A stretch of DNA of 64,000 bases from Rhea pennata. Lineage: Eukaryota > Chordata > Aves > Rheiformes > Rheidae. The position numbers and the translations under genes were made by a program. The stretch covers positions 4,774,001 through 4,838,000 of the forward strand of contig NW_026907675.1 of NCBI RefSeq assembly GCF_028389875.1, given 5' to 3'. The notes under the pieces were generated by a model. That model was given only the letters and a program-made list of their open reading frames with translations. It searched no databases and was not told where the DNA came from. This document shows, one piece after another, positions 23,570 through 37,700 of the stretch (positions are counted from its first letter, which is position 1; every line of letters starts with the position of its first letter).

Positions 23570-24420
23570 AGTACTCAGGGAAGTCAGACACGCTGGAATG
23601 GCCATATGTGACTGCATGTCTTAAACTCTTCATTTGAACTTCAGAGATAACAGTGGGACATCTGTGCTCCCAGGTCTCTTGTGAACCCACTGCTTACAGC
23701 TGTGTGTCTTGGGTGGCATGTCTCTCACCACTTCTTCCCGGTGGGGAAGGTGAGCAGCCCACTGGTTGCTCCCATGCAAGACAAGCGAGGCTTTCTCGCT
23801 CCTGCAGCCGCATGGCTGTTGCTTCCTCTCCCTCTCTTCACAAAGAGCAGGAGAGGGGGAACAGAGCAGCTTCCGTAAAATGCTAGCAACAAACTCCCTC
23901 CAGACACAAAAGCCATTGGGACAGGTCTATGCAGCGGGAGGGGACTAGCAGTTTCCCAGGGTGTGTCCTCAAGGCAGGAAAAATCAACAGGAACTTAGAG
24001 ACAACTGGTCATCCGTCAGAAACAGCCATGAGTCTGCCTGTCTGCACAGTTCTTTGGATCACCACACCAAAGCCACAGGCAGGACAAATCCCCAGAGCCT
24101 TTCCCTTCAGGATGCAGGACACTCGCCACTTGCACACTCCCCAGGCACTGCTCTGCTCGCTGCCTTCCCCTGGCTCCTCAGCCCAGACACACACAGAAGC
24201 TCTTGTGGTGACACCAGAAAGTGGCCAAGGCTCTCTGGGCTCACAAGGCATGTGGAAAAACCTGAGCATAAGACCAGGGCCACAGCTGGCTCCTTGGGCA
24301 ATGCTGCTGCTTTCAGAGGGAAGGATGCTGCTCCCTGTGGGCACAGCAGGCTGCTGCCTCGTCCCCAGACCCCACCATGCCATGAACCTCCACCTGGGGA
24401 CAACAGTTAAGGGATTTGTT
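23570..24420. other. No gene recognised
   Basis: This lies between the minisatellite and unit D copy 2. The open frames on both strands overlap each other and match nothing I recognise. Confidence 0.5.
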
Positions 24421-24499
24421 TTCTAATGCTGAAGTTACAGACACAATTCAGAAACACTTGGAGGTCCTGCAGGTCTCCTGAGCACAAAGCAACCTCTGT

Positions 24500-27400
24500 C
24501 CCTTTCCTTTCATTAGTTGGGCAGGGAGGCTCTGTGAAGGGAGAAAGGGTGCAGAGGCTTTGAAACGAGGCCCCAGCAATGAGACCGCCCCAGACTGGAT
24601 GTCTGCTGAAATGCCAACTGCCCTGGGGGCACAGGCTCTGGAACAGGAGATATGTGTCCTCACCTGGGTTTGTGGGGCACTGGCTGATGCCTTCATGCCA
24701 CATGCTGCCTGGCACTGGACACATCTTCATCCCTTGCAGGGTGAGAAGCCCAAGTACTGTGAGACTTCATCAGCTCACACACAGGAGGCTTTCAGGCACT
24801 TAGACATGGGCCTTGAAGAAATGCTGCACTTCCTTAAAAGAGTCTTTAATTCATCTTAATGGCCATTTTATAGGCCCCATAGGAAAGGAGGGGGCACGAC
24901 AGCATTCGCTGAGCAGGCCAGTAGTAACAGCTTTTGTGGCATGAGGAAGCAGAAGGAGAGCAGAGGTACCAGGAGGTGAACTCACACCCTGTCACCCATG
25001 GCAGCCAGGTGCATTGAGGGGAGCCTTCGCATCCATATGTAGCCTCACCTCACTCACTTGCAGCTGCTTTCAGAGGGTCGCGATGTTTGCAAAGATGTTG
25101 ACAGCTACAGGGATGCACCCTGGCATCCTCCCTCCATCCATGCGGGCACTGGAACTGCACTGGGAACCTACAAGAGTGGAGGAACCTAGAAGAAAGAATT
25201 GGAGGGTTATCATCAGTTCTGCCGACCTAACATAGTCACAGCAGCACGGGGCAAATGTCTCCCCTCTGTACTGAAGCAAACAATCATCAGAGCAGAGACA
25301 TCTGGGCCCTTGGAGACACTGGACTCCTGGTTTTGGCAAAACTAAGACCCTTTTTTTGGATGCTTGGACTTGTCAGAGCTTCCCAGTTCCTGAAAGGCAC
25401 TGACACACAGGAGGAAGTCCAGCACGAGGACACCATGATAGTGAGGGGCTGAATATGGGGCAGATGAGGAGAGGCTGGAAGAGCTGGGTATGTTCAGCCC
25501 AGGCAAGAGAAGGCCCAGAGAGATTGTGACTCCATCCTGGGAGATATTCAGAACTTGACGGTACAAGGACTGGAGCATCCTCACCCTCTAGGCCATGCCT
25601 TGATCAGGCTGCTGGACCCCCACCTCCACAGGTCCTCCACCATTGCAGGCTCAATACATTTGCTATTTTAGGACTGCATTCCCAAGGGACCAGTGGCTTT
25701 GGTGCTGCCACCTTGAGTGCTGACCAAAGACAGGCACCTCAAAGCCACCCATCACCCCAACGGGTCTGACTTCCTCTGTGGTGGCACACCACTATCTGTA
25801 AGGGTCTGGGCAGGCACAAAGAGGAGAAATGGCTCTGACTCATTTGAGTAACTCCCCATCTCTCTGAAGGACTCGAATGGCTTAGGGCCTGTGATGGGAA
25901 GATGCAATGAGTGTCTGGATTCAACAGAAAGTCATTAAGGCATCAGCAAACAGTGATCTTCTCTGGGTCATACGGGGATACTCCAAGGAGGGAACACGGC
26001 CACCAACAATCCCCACACCACATCCCCAGGAAGGACACTGTGATGGCACGCTGGGCCCTGGGAGTGAACTCAAGTCCTCACCTTACAGTGCTCCCTTCTC
26101 CCAGCCTGGCAGGGCTCCCATAGCACTGCTCCCTCCAGACACCTCCTCCTGCACACAGCACCAACACACTGGGGCCCCCACCCCCACCACAGGGTACCCA
26201 CTGCACTGTGACACGCTGCCTCCCGACATGCCTCACAGAAGGTGTGGGAGAGCCAAGCTTGTTTTTACCCATTTTTGGTGCAAGACACTGTCCTCTAAAC
26301 CGGCACAAGGGGGCAGGCTGGAGGAAGGACCATTTCTCTTTCCTCTCTTACAAAGTATTTGACCCTCAGGGCTCCCCTCATGGGCACCCTGACTTCTCAG
26401 CACTGCAGGGAGACTATCCCCTCAGGCCTCAGCAGGGACGAGAGCGAAAACAAGAGTGGTTACACTGCAAGAGCTCTGGGACTCTCCCCTCAAAAAAGGA
26501 GGGGCAACTCTAAAAGTGCTCAGGCAGAAAACACCAAGGGTCAAGGGCTTCAAGCACACAAGGTCCTCAATGCCTGCCCAAAAGATGGCAGCTACCTTGA
26601 ACAACGGCTGTGCTCACCACCACTCCCTTGGCTCCAGCAACTTGCAGCAATGCATCTAGAGCTAAGTGGGGCTCCTCACACCCATCCAAGGCTCAGGAGA
26701 AAACACAGTGCCTTGCCCATGTCAGTAGTGGCAGCACCTAACAACACCACACCTAGCACACTCCTGCCTGCATGTGGGCTGCTCTCTTGTGTCCCTGCTG
26801 CATCACAGACAGCAGGATGATGGGAGAATTCAGAGATTGCAGCTGGGAGGAGGAGAGGTGCAGCCCTCGCAGGGCACTCTTGCTTGGCTCGCCTACTCAA
26901 AGGGACTCCTTGCCTAGGGAGATCTGGCACAGCAAGGGAGCAGCACCTTCCAATTCATCTCCTAGGAACATAATTACCCGTATACAAAGACCCTCTCTCT
27001 GCAAAGCTTTCACTCCTCCAAGGAGCTTCCAGCACACTAACGCCCAGCCAGCATTGAGCAACGCACATGGCCCTCTCCTCCCTCAGTAAGCACTGCTGCA
27101 GGGGAAAGCTCTCATGAAGAAAAGCAAGCGAGCAGAAAGGGAAAAAGCAGCCTTGGTTCACACTTCAGAGCAAGCAGAAACACTCCCTGCCCTTTAGGCA
27201 GCATCCTGCCTGCACATCCTGGCAAGAGCTGAGGAAACACAAGGCCTGAACCTCATCACACACAAGGCAGCAGGCTGCCAGCATCCCTGCCTCACACCAT
27301 CAAGGTACCTGGCTCCCGCAAGCCAAGCCACCTCCTCACCACACAGTGATCCTCATCCCCTCAGCCTAAGGCACTCCTCACAAAGAGCACTGCTCTCTCC

Positions 27401-30400
27401 AGACACCTCCTCCTGTGATGAGCACCAGGACACTGGGGTATCGTCTCTGCCCACCACAAGGTACCCCACCACTCTGACACACCACATGCCCACTCCTCAC
27501 CTCACAGAGGGCTGCCACCCAACATGCAGCTATACATCAGGGATATACAGTGCACACGACCAGCCATGACTGCAGCTAGGGGACCCTCAGGACACATCAA
27601 CCCTCAGAGATATCATCCACATCTTGGAGAAAAAGCTCAGCAGCCCCCTATGGTTTTGATGGGGCAGAATTTTCTGCAGCACACAGACACTGGATAAAAG
27701 ACATTACCAATGTCACTGCTCTCACCTTCTCTTAATTCATTTAGCAGCATAAAAATTCTACCTGGACTCCCTCAGAGACTGGTGCAGGGGTACAAGCCTG
27801 TCCTGAGGAAGAAGCCCCAAGTCAGACGCCAGGTCTGCACTTACAGCCGTGAGGCTGACTCTGGCCCATCAGGGACTCAGGAAGAGATCAGAGTCACCAC
27901 CACAGCCGCATGCCTGACACAGGAGCTGGGGAAAGGCCTGCAAGTGATTCTGGGGAGCATTTCCTGACAGGAGCATCACACGGGAGCAGCGACCACGGGG
28001 CTGAAGGCAGCAGGGCCTCACGGCCCAGGCAGAGGGAGAAGTCCCCCACAGCACAGGCGTTTGGCTCCTTTTGCAGGGCTGAGCCACAGGCTGTGCTCCG
28101 ATTGGCTGGCAGAGCCGTCAGTCAGGCCCAGCCCTGCCCCCTGCCCAGGCAGCCCCAGGGCACTGCCATGGCAACGCTGTCCCCAACCCCCATGTGACCC
28201 CCGTGGCAGCCCCGACCCTCCCCTTCTCTCCCCTCCCCTCTCCTCCTGCCGCGGGATGGCGCCATCTTGTGGGCGGCAGTGCGGGGTGCTGCAGGGCCTC
28301 AGGGCAGCCCCGCGCCGGGTGCCCGGGCAGTGTGGGGCCCTGGGGCCTGGCCACTGCCCCGCAGGGCTGGGCTCTGCCGCAGGGGCCCCACAGGGCTCCT
28401 TGCTGCCCTGCGCCCGGGTGCCATGCCAGGTGTGGGGGGCAGCCCTGGGGCCTGTGCTGGTGCCAGCCCTGGTGCCAGCGTGGGGGCCCTGGTCATGGCC
28501 AGTGTACTGGAGGCCACAGGCAGCGTGCTGCTGCCCCCAGGGCAGGGCAGGGCCGTGTCCTCTCGCCCCTTCTGCCCCGGCCCCCTCCCCACAGCAGCCC
28601 TGGGGCTTGACAGCGCTTGTGCTGGGCCCATCAGGGCTGGGCCATGGCCAGGCAGGGGCTGCTCTCTGTGGGGCTGGGCTGGGCCCCAGGGGGGACACTC
28701 CGACGGGCTGAGGAGCCCCAGGAGCTCAGGAGCCTTAGGGCTCAGAGCAGCCCCATTCCCAGGACCCAGCAGTCCTGGCTGCCACATACTGCCCTGAACC
28801 AGGCAGCACCCTCAGGCAGGGCTCTTGTGGCAGCCCCCACACTGCCCAGTCACCCCACAGATCAGGGCCCACAGCCATTTTTGCAGTTAACGGTTTCTGT
28901 GCAACATGTCATGAAGGAGCCCCTGCAGCCCTTACCCTTGGTGCAGAGCATAGGAGACTTGGGAATAAACAGCTGGAGTCCAAGCTGATCGTGTCAGTGT
29001 AGGAGGTCTCCGTCTGCCTTGCTCCCTTGCCCTCAGCTCACCTCTCGATGCAGGGAGGAAGGATGCTCTTCCTGTCTGGTCACACAAAACTCCCCTCCAA
29101 GATGTCCCTGCTCCTCTGCCCGTTAGCGAGCAGTCCCAACATGTTCCCGCTGCCTCCTGTCCCTGCTGCTTGCCATGAAGCAGCTCTGAAGGGCAGCAGT
29201 GGGGAGGGTGAGAGCAGTGCCCAGCAGCGCCTGGGCCTCGCAGGGAAGTGAGGACATCACCATGTCACCAGGGAGACCTTCCTGTGATGTGTCACATCCC
29301 ACTGTGACCTCAGCTAGTGTCATCTGGAGCTCAGTAGGTCATTCCCATGGAGATGGCACAGCGAGGGAGAGCACACAGAGATTTCCCATCATGTCCTGGA
29401 AAGTAGTCGCCTCCCCTCACCCCAGTTAAGTTCCAAATATTTCTAATAAACCCTTCAGGAACATCTCCAGATGGTTCCAAAGGCTGTGAAACATTTAAAA
29501 TGAGGCACTAGAGAGGTCATGTCTGTGCCCCTGCACCGACAGGTCTCTGCACGGGGCAGACCTCTGCAGGAAGCTGTGGTTTTGGGGTTTGGATTGGAGG
29601 TTGACATCCTTCAAAGACAGGATCAGAGTCATATGACATCCGCATGACAGCACAAAGTGTGACCAGGCACTGAGATGCTTTTAGTGAGCTTCATAACTGC
29701 TTTCCCCTGTGGGTTGCTTTGGTGAGCTTCAAAACTGATAGCTACTGTGGGTCACTCTCTTTGTAGAAGTAGGATGCAGAACAGCATAGGACAGGATGTA
29801 GTCTTCCTCCCTGAAGCACCAAAACAGATTAAAAAAAAATTCTCAGCAAGATTTCCTGGTCTGCAGTGCTTGAGATGGAGATGAGATGCCACAAAAGAGC
29901 AAATGTGCCCTTAATACACACCATCCAGAGGGCTTTGCCTGGGATGCTGGTCCTTGCCAGTCTCCAAAGCCACGGGGCAGACCAGTAGTAAATATGAAGA
30001 AGTGTTCCCCTTTTCCATGAATTTTGCCCAGCTTTCCGTATGGCTGAGCCTGGGGAAAGCAGTTCTCATCTCTGGAGCTCTGTTGGTCCTTGGGCTTTTC
30101 CATGTCACCTTGGGGCAGTGCTTCTCCCCGGGTACAGCCCATGACACCCTGCATAACCCCAGCACCCTGCCTATCTTGGGAGACTGTGCAGCCCTGGCTC
30201 CCTGAATCCCCCACATTTTTGACCCTGGGCTTCTGAGGACATGCCCATGCAGTGCAGTGCTGCTGTCCAGGCCCCGGTGCAGAGCCCGAAAGGCAGTGCT
30301 GTGCCTCCAGACCTGCCTTTTGGCTCATTGAGGTGTTTGTGCAGTGACCAGCTCCCAGCTCTGCAGCTGCTGGAGTTTGAGAATGTCCCTACACCCAGCC

Positions 30401-30630
30401 TTCCTGATTGTCCTAGTTTTGCACTGTCCTTGGGCGACTCTTGCAGAAGGGAGGCTCCATCCCCCTTGAATACTGTCAGAGATGGGGCTTCCAAGTCACT
30501 GCGAATGGAGGGACTCCTTTACTTCTTTGGGTCACTTATTCAGCCCTTGGCACTGCCTAGCTGATGCTGTGAGCCCCAGCCCTGCACCCTTATCTCTTTA
30601 CCTTGTCTATTGTATGTCTGCTCAAAGACT
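24500..30630 (+). repeat. Segmental duplication unit D, copy 2
   Basis: Direct copy of 3030-10330 with the same order of landmarks: the GGCTTTGAAACGAGG block, the CTCAGGAGAAAA block, the CpG island at 28190-28700, and the ATTCAGCCCTTGGCAC block at 30539. It lacks the CR1 and the C18 run found in copy 1. It carries a smaller expansion, A9, at 29831. Coding frames seen in copy 1 are shifted or stopped here. Confidence 0.85.
28190..28700. promoter_or_regulatory. CpG-rich island with YY1-like motif (copy 2)
   Basis: GC- and CpG-rich block homologous to 7100-7720. CAAGATGGCGCC reads on the minus strand at 28269-28258, matching the vertebrate YY1 core CAAGATGGCG, with a pyrimidine tract immediately to the left (28208-28248). 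YY1 sites close to start sites often set minus- or plus-directed transcription, so a promoter is possible. No transcript or conserved frame supports it. The frame at 28194 stops after about 138 codons, whereas its copy-1 counterpart stays open longer. Confidence 0.45.
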
Positions 30631-30639
30631 TTTCTAGGC

Positions 30640-31300
30640 ACCTGGGGCATGGGAAGTGTTGCTTTAGAGAGCTCACTTGAAGATGTTTCATGTTGTGTAG
30701 CTGAAGGCCTGGTGGAGGCTAGTCTAGGACATGGCCATGCCCCTGTATCCTCTCCTGCTGCTGCTGTGAGGGTCCAGGAAGGTCTGTGGGGAGAGCAGTG
30801 GGTTTTGTGTGGGTGGGGTGGGTTTCCCTCCATGTGCCTTGAGTTCTGCAGGAGTGGCTCAGAGTAACCAGGAAAAATCTCTTTTCTCTAGGGCCTCACA
30901 TCAAGGCTTTTCCAGATGTTTGTACAGAAACACAGCCTGGTCCTAGAGGCCCAAGAGCAGCACAGCCCATAGCATGGCCTGGGTCCTGTAGGAGCTGTGT
31001 TACTCTCTCTTCTTTTTCCACATGCTCCAGTTAAATTGACATTTTCTGTCATCACCTTTACAACACCCTAGCTGGACATTTTAAGTTTCCCCTTTTTGCA
31101 GTTTTCCTCCTCCTCTTACCCTTGATTCATAAAGATACTGAGCTGCTGATTTGCCCTTCAGGAAGTTTAAGGCTTATTCCATCTTCCGAAATCTGTCCCT
31201 TTAGCCAAGTCTTTAATTCTGTTTCTATCTACAGTTTCCTATCTGTCCAAAAGATTTCTAGAGAGGCTGTCTCTTGTGGAAAGTGAACCTCATTGAAGGT
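30640..31300. other. No gene recognised
   Basis: This lies between unit D copy 2 and the inverted OR cassette. It becomes AT-rich toward the right. No coding or RNA gene was recognised. Confidence 0.5.
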
Positions 31301-32639
31301 AACTTAGTATAGTGTTGAGAACTGTAATTATTTTAATGAAACTCTATCATATTTTGTTTCTGTCTTTTTATTTTCTTTTTATGTTTTTGCAATAAAAAAA
31401 AAAGTCCTTGCTTGATGATTTGCAGCTAGTTCTCTAGGTAAAGCAGGATGGAATTGGGACCTATGAGCTGTAACACTGAGTTGCAGACTTGAGTGGAATA
31501 AGGTTAGCTTTTACCAAGAGTGATGTCAGTCCCAGGTGGCTGAGGAGAGCACTGGCTGTGTTGGGGACATGGGGAGGAAGATTGTCCTCCCAGGGTCTGA
31601 CCTCCAGGACACTGCTTTTCCTAGATGTCCTGACTTCCCTAGGAGACACTCTGGATGGATCTCAACAGGAGACTGTTGCTGTCACTTCTTCTGAAAGCTC
31701 CAAAATAATAATCCTAAAAGAAACCCTCAAAAGTAGGAATTCTTGTGTATTATTGAAGTCTCCATCTTTCAGCTACACTCTTGACACCTCTCCAATTAGA
31801 CTACAGGATCTGAAGAAAATTACAGTGAGGGGCATGGTTCGTCAGGGCTTTTTTCATTTTAATGAGCCCCACAGTACATGTGGTGCTAAGTTGATGGAAC
31901 TCAGCTCCTGAGAGGAACCTGAAGAAATATTCCAGCAGTAGAAGTCAGAAGCAAAGCCCAAGTTTTCTCAAGTATTAATGGGTCCCACGGAGGACTGTTA
32001 TCCACAAAGACTCTCCAGGGGCTAATTAGAGCAGAAAATTGTACTCACAGATTACAGGCAGGCAAAGCAAATGTGCAGACAGCTCTGATTCTCAACCCTT
32101 GATGTGTTTTATCAAGCAAAATGCCCGAGCACAGTCATCGGACACCAAATCCCTAGGAAGGGAGATCCTTTCCCTTTCCCATTGCCCATGCCTGTTTCTG
32201 GGGCAGCGTGCAGGTGGGGGTGTGCAGTACTAAGTGCAGGACAACCACATGATTCCTCCTGGGCTCCCTGGGCTGCCAGGAGGCAACGAGGCCCCGGTGT
32301 CTCCTGGTGGGGCTCAGTGGCAGAGAGAACAGCCATAGCCAAGGAGACACAGACGTCAGTACTGTCAGGGCCCTTCAGCCTTGCCAGGGCCCTTGGCCAT
32401 TTCCAACTCAGGCCATTCTGTGCTGTCCCACTCCTGTGCCTGTGTCCCTGGAGACTGTAGACTCCCAGCCTGCTTCTCCACTTTGATTTCTCTCCAGATT
32501 CTCCCCTCCCTTACTGATATCTCTCAGTCCTCACTGGCTGTTCTTGGAAACGCACAACCATCGGCTGATCACAGACTGTTTCTGGTGACCTTTTGCACCA
32601 CAGCACTACCCTTGGAGTGATATTTCTTCAGCCTACTGT

Positions 32640-33060
32640 CCAGTCTGGGCTACTCAAGCTATAGTTTTGTAGCTCTTTCCACTTCCATGCTGCTTCCCAC
32701 TACCAAGAACTGCTTCTGAAAACCCCAAATGGGGCACACTCGAGGTGAGTTGAGGAGGATAATAACTCCCCTTGTCTGGGTGGCCATGCTCGTCCTAATG
32801 CAGCCCCGTAGGCTTTTGGCCTTATTCTGAGGGAGGGAGCATGCACCAATGGCTCCTAGGGCATCCCTCGTAACACTCAGGCCTTCTCCTGGATGAAACC
32901 ACTCCTGGGTTGGTCAGGTCCCAACCTATCCTGATACACAGGGTTTTTCTTTCCTAGGTGCAGCACTTGCCACTTCTCTTTGTAAGACTTGATGAGGTTT
33001 CTGCTGGCTGAATCCTTCCATTTCTCAAGTTCCCCACAGACTGAGGCTGTCCTGTGGCAG
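32640..33060 (-). mobile_element. Old CR1 fragment
   Basis: Diverged antisense CR1, recognisable by GGTGCAGCACTTGCCACTTC and ACTTGATGAGGTTTC. An orthologous fragment, inverted, lies at about 61290-61500. The insertion therefore predates the duplication of the OR cassettes. Confidence 0.6.
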
Positions 33061-33139
33061 TGTTAATATGTGTCTGTTGATGGCTCCCCCTGACCTGTGG
33101 TGCCTCCAGCAAGATAACAAGATGGGCAATGCATTCAGG

Positions 33140-34440
33140 TGCTTGAACATCCTCTCAGCAGAGAGGTTTTCTGCTTCTCTTCAGCCTGTTTCTCTCTGGC
33201 TTCAACTTACAGCCGTTGTCTCTCTTTATCCTGCCACACACTGTTATGCAGAACCTATCTTTACCTTCTTGATGACCTCCTTGTACAGGGAGGTCGTTGT
33301 TCTGGGGGGCCCAAAATTGGATGCAATATTGCACATTCTGTCTAGAAGGTTCCAAGGAGAAGGAAATAATCACATCCCTTGACCTCCTGGCCATGCTCCT
33401 ATTCATACAGCCCAGGCTGCTGTTGGCCTTCTCTGCTGCCTGGGCACACACCTGTCTCATACTTTGCCTTCAGTCTGCCCAAATCCTCAGGTCCTTTTCT
33501 GCAGAGCTACTCCATGGACAGTCCCCAGCCTGTATCTCTGCAGGATTTTCTTCTGTCCCAAGTGCAGGGACATGGCCCTTGTCCTTGCTGGATTTCATGA
33601 GATTCCTGACCTGGCTTTCCTCCTGCCAATCTAGGGCCCTCTCAGTGGCAGCCCTCAAGCATAAGACTGCTCCCCACTCAGGTTGGGGTCATCTACAAGC
33701 GTGGTGAAAGTTACCCTCTCCGGGTCATTCATGAAGGTTTAAAACAGGACAGGTTCCAGGAAGGAGCCTGTGTTACTCCATTACTCTTGAACTCTTCAGG
33801 AAGAGTACCGTCCTTTCACGAGTATCTTCTGAGCCTCATCATCCAATTATGTGGCCATTTGGTTATCTACGCATTCAGACCATGAAGACCTAATCGGTGT
33901 GCAAGTCTTCTGTGGGAGAAACTGTTGCAAGCCTTCCTAAGCTCGAGTTAACTGATGGTCACTGCTCTCTGATGGTTCACCAATACAGTTCTTTTAACTT
34001 AGAAGGCCATGCAGTTGGTGATGCATGATTTACCCTTGGTAAACCTATATGGAATGTTCCCAGTCACCTTCTTCTCCTTTATGGGCCCAGAACTGTGATC
34101 AGAGAAGACTCACTCCATGACACTCGCCTGATCAAAGTGAGGCTGAACAGCCTATACTTCCCCAGTTTGTCCCTGTGACCTTTGTGGAAGATAGATGCCA
34201 CTTTGCCTTTCTCCAGACATTGGGGCCTCCTCGAGTCTCCACACCTTTCCAAGATGATAGAAAGTGGCCTTGAAGATAGCTGCCAGTTCTCTCAGCATTC
34301 TCAGCTGCAGCCCATCCAATGCCATAGACTTGTGTTCTTGCAAAGAATTCCTGACTCAACTATCAAGCACTCCTGGTCCTTCAGAGGTGCCTCCATTGGG
34401 ACCCCTCTACCAGCCCTCCTAGTAGGCCCAAGTCTGCTCT
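33140..34440 (-). mobile_element. Old CR1 fragment with ORF2 remains
   Basis: Antisense CR1. The minus frame at 33460-33155 keeps short ORF2-like pieces (KANSSLGCMNRS, YCIQFWAP), and 34343-34152 resembles the region before RT. Many frameshifts are present. The matching element in cassette C is on the plus strand at about 59570-60920, so both derive from one insertion before duplication. Confidence 0.75.
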
Positions 34441-34749
34441 CCTGACCGCCAGAGTCTGGAGTCTGCTTCTCCTCTTTACAAGCCTGACACTGAATATCAC
34501 ATCCATGATCAGTTCTTCCCCATTGACAGGTTACAAGGTCAGGAAAATGGCACCTTTGTTGGTATATCTGGCTTAGCTGTGGTAGGAGGTGGTCCTCCAC
34601 ACCCTCCAGAATCCCCCTGGATAGTTTGAATCTTGCTTCACTGCTTTCCCAGTGAGAGTCAGGGAGATTAAAGTCCCCCCATGAGAATCAGGCTCCATGA
34701 TCCATAGGCTTCCTCAGGGTGCTTCAGAATGTAGCAGTTCTGTCACAGG

Positions 34750-37700
34750 TTGTGCATCTCTACTTCCTGCTTTTTGCGTGCCAGGCTTTGTGCATTCATG
34801 TATATTTGGAATGTGGAACCTCAGCTGTGGCACCAGGGCTGAGCACAGACTTGTCGCTGTGAAATGTGGTCCCAGAGCCAAGGACACTGTGTATGCAAAG
34901 GCCCCGCTTCAGAGCAGAGACATGCTGGCGTAGATGGCAACTGAGGATGTAATGCTGACATGAGGCTTCCGCTAAGAGAGTAAACGCTACAGTACCCAAG
35001 GCCAGAGAGAGACAGAACTCGGCCATGCAGTTGTGGCAGAAGAGGTGTTTTGTACCCAAGTTGACTCTGCAGTGTCTTGGGGTCTGTGACAGAAGTGACC
35101 AGATCTCCAGGAAGGAGAAGGTGCCACTGAGAAAGTCACTGGGCCTGAACAGCCTGCAATGCAGTCACACTGTGGCGGCATCATTAACACAGTCCCTGTT
35201 CATGTCTGTGGGAATCAGAAAAAGTTTGGAGACAGGAGAACAACTGGGCTTTGAGAGTGTAGGCAAATATGTGGAGAACATGGTGTGATATGCTGTCCAT
35301 CTTTGCAGCATGCTTGGCTGTAAATGGGATAGACTTTGTGTGAAGACAGTGATGGGAACCCACTCTCTGCGGATACGCAGGAAATCCGCGATGCCCTGGA
35401 GTGTTTGACAGCAACCACTCCAGAAAGGCATGGAGTTCCTGGAGGTCCTGTGCTGGACCTGCTGGAAACGTGGTGGTTGTGCTGCACACCCCATGCATCT
35501 GGCATGGCCCTGAAGGCCTCTTGTCATTGCATTAAATCAAGTGTGAGCACTGAATCACAGGAGCTGTTTGCAATGTTGGGATCTGTATGTGTCCTGGCTT
35601 TGGAGTGAGTGGAGCTCTTGCAGTTGTCGGTAGCAAGTGTCATTGCAGATGGCCAAGGAGATTCTCCACTTGGCCCCCAGCTCGTGCTCTGGAAGGATTT
35701 GTGTCTCATAGTTACTCTGTCAGAGTAGGCAGACAGACACTGGCACATGTCTTGGATGACCTCTGTTTCTTCCAGTGCCACCAGGTGTTTGTGTGTGAAC
35801 AACTTTCTCCCACCCTATTTCACCTTTGATTCCAATGGGAGCTTTGAGAAGGAGCTCCCATGCAGACACTCATTTTGTTTACCCCCAAATGTGGGCAAGG
35901 GGAATCCCACATCCTATGAGTTCGTGGGTGCACAGGAAGGAACTGAATGCCACTGCACCCCAGGGGCTTCTCAGTGGGCATTAGATGTATTGATGAACTC
36001 CTCTAAACAGGTCCCTGAAGCACAGGTAAATGAACTCCCTTCTTCTCCCTGCGTCTAGGTGTCCTGCCTTCCTAGGAGATGGGAGCAGGGCCTTCTAGAG
36101 TGGGACGTTTCCACCTCTCTTAGATAACCATCCTCTGATGAGACCAGCTGCAAGGCTGGACTCAATCTCTCTCCGCTCTTTCAGGAAGGACCGTTGCTGA
36201 TTATTTTAGTCTTTTTCAGTGGACTTCATGTGAGCCTGCTGCCTTTCAGGAGCTGTCAATCCTGGAGTCTCAAGGACATCTTGAGTGTGCACAGGGGACA
36301 GAGACAGTCATGCTTTCAGCTGGGACTCTGCCTCTGAGCTGCACTTGGCTCCTGTAACCATGGTAGCCCTTGGCAATCTGTCACGTGCTGCAGAGAGACA
36401 GCTCTGTCCAGGAGCAGCTCCTCTTAAAAGAGCAGCAAGGCTCAGAGCCAGGTTCTTTCCCTCTCTCTTTAACTGAGAAGTTAAAGACAATTGGGAGTGG
36501 GAGGATGACTGAGAGCTCCCTGCAGGGATAAACCTTCACAGCTCCCGACACAGTAAGTCTCTGGCTGCAGGGCAATGCTGCTGTGGTTCCTGGCACGTTC
36601 TTCTGCAGCTGGCACCTTCCACAGCTGAAAGGGTCTCTCAGGGTGGCTCTCCCAGCTCCTCCTGTTTGTAGCAGGTGGTGCTTTAGAGCAGGGATTCATT
36701 GCTATGTGGTCAGAGGGACAGGGCATCACGCTGCAGGGGAGTAAAGCCAGGGAATGCACCCATGTCTGCCCAGCGCTGTAATTCAGAGCAGTGTCCCTGT
36801 GCCCCGTGGTGCTGTGTGCCTGGGGCAGTGACTGTGCTGCCTGTGAGGGTAACAGAGGTTACCTTAAAGACTGGGGACTCTCCTGAGTCTGTGCTTTCAT
36901 TTTTCTGTTTGCAGAGTGCTCACAGGGAAGAAATAGGGCAGAGCGAAACAGCTCCCAGGAGGAAAAGCTCCGAGCAGTGAAGATATGCTCAGTGAAGGAC
37001 AGGAAACTAGAACAAAAAATGCTCTGGGGGGGGGGGTAATTTGGAGACCTCCCTGTCATCCTCTTCAATTCAATCTCTAAGCAAGCACTGCTGGGTCTCC
37101 TCTCCCACCTAGTAGACGTCCGCCCTTACAGCCAGGGGGTCTAGGGCATGACAGTCCTCTTCGCAGCCGGAGCTCCAGCCGAGGAGAGAGGCATCTCTTA
37201 TTGCAACATGCCCATTTCCCACTGTGTGGCAAAAGGGCTGAGAGCCACTGTCCTGTGATGTTGCCACCTGGGAGGTGGTGTGCACAGCTGGGTGAGGGGA
37301 AGTCTTTCCTGAGTGCCCGTCTCTCCCTTACTCTTTGCCTTTTCCTGTGGCAGGAGTGATAGAGCAACTACTCCTTGTTTCCTCACCTCTCCGTGCTGGT
37401 CTGGTTTTGCTCTCCTGCTCTCTGGGGCTAAGGAGGGGGTTCAGCTGCAGCTGAGGCAACAACATCACAGTCCCACTACGCTGCCTGGAGAAACATTGCA
37501 GTTAGTACAGTGATGGGAGGGCAGGGTCCTTCTCAGTTGGAAAGACATGCTTAAGAAGGACTGAATCAACCCCTGCCTTCACTGCACTGTTTCCCTCCCT
37601 TGGCAGGTGGGAGCTGGTGTGATTGATCCAGATACAGACACCCAGTTCAAGAGGGTAAAGCCTGGAGAGACGAACCCCTCAGAAGGACATTCTCTTTCAG

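Noticed and set aside
28061-28797. Frames of 216 and 176 codons in the second CpG island
   Set aside because: Same reasons as for copy 1; the frames differ between copies.
31489-31911. 140-codon plus-strand frame
   Set aside because: It begins with TTG, has no family resemblance and is not conserved in the inverted duplicate near 62.3 kb.
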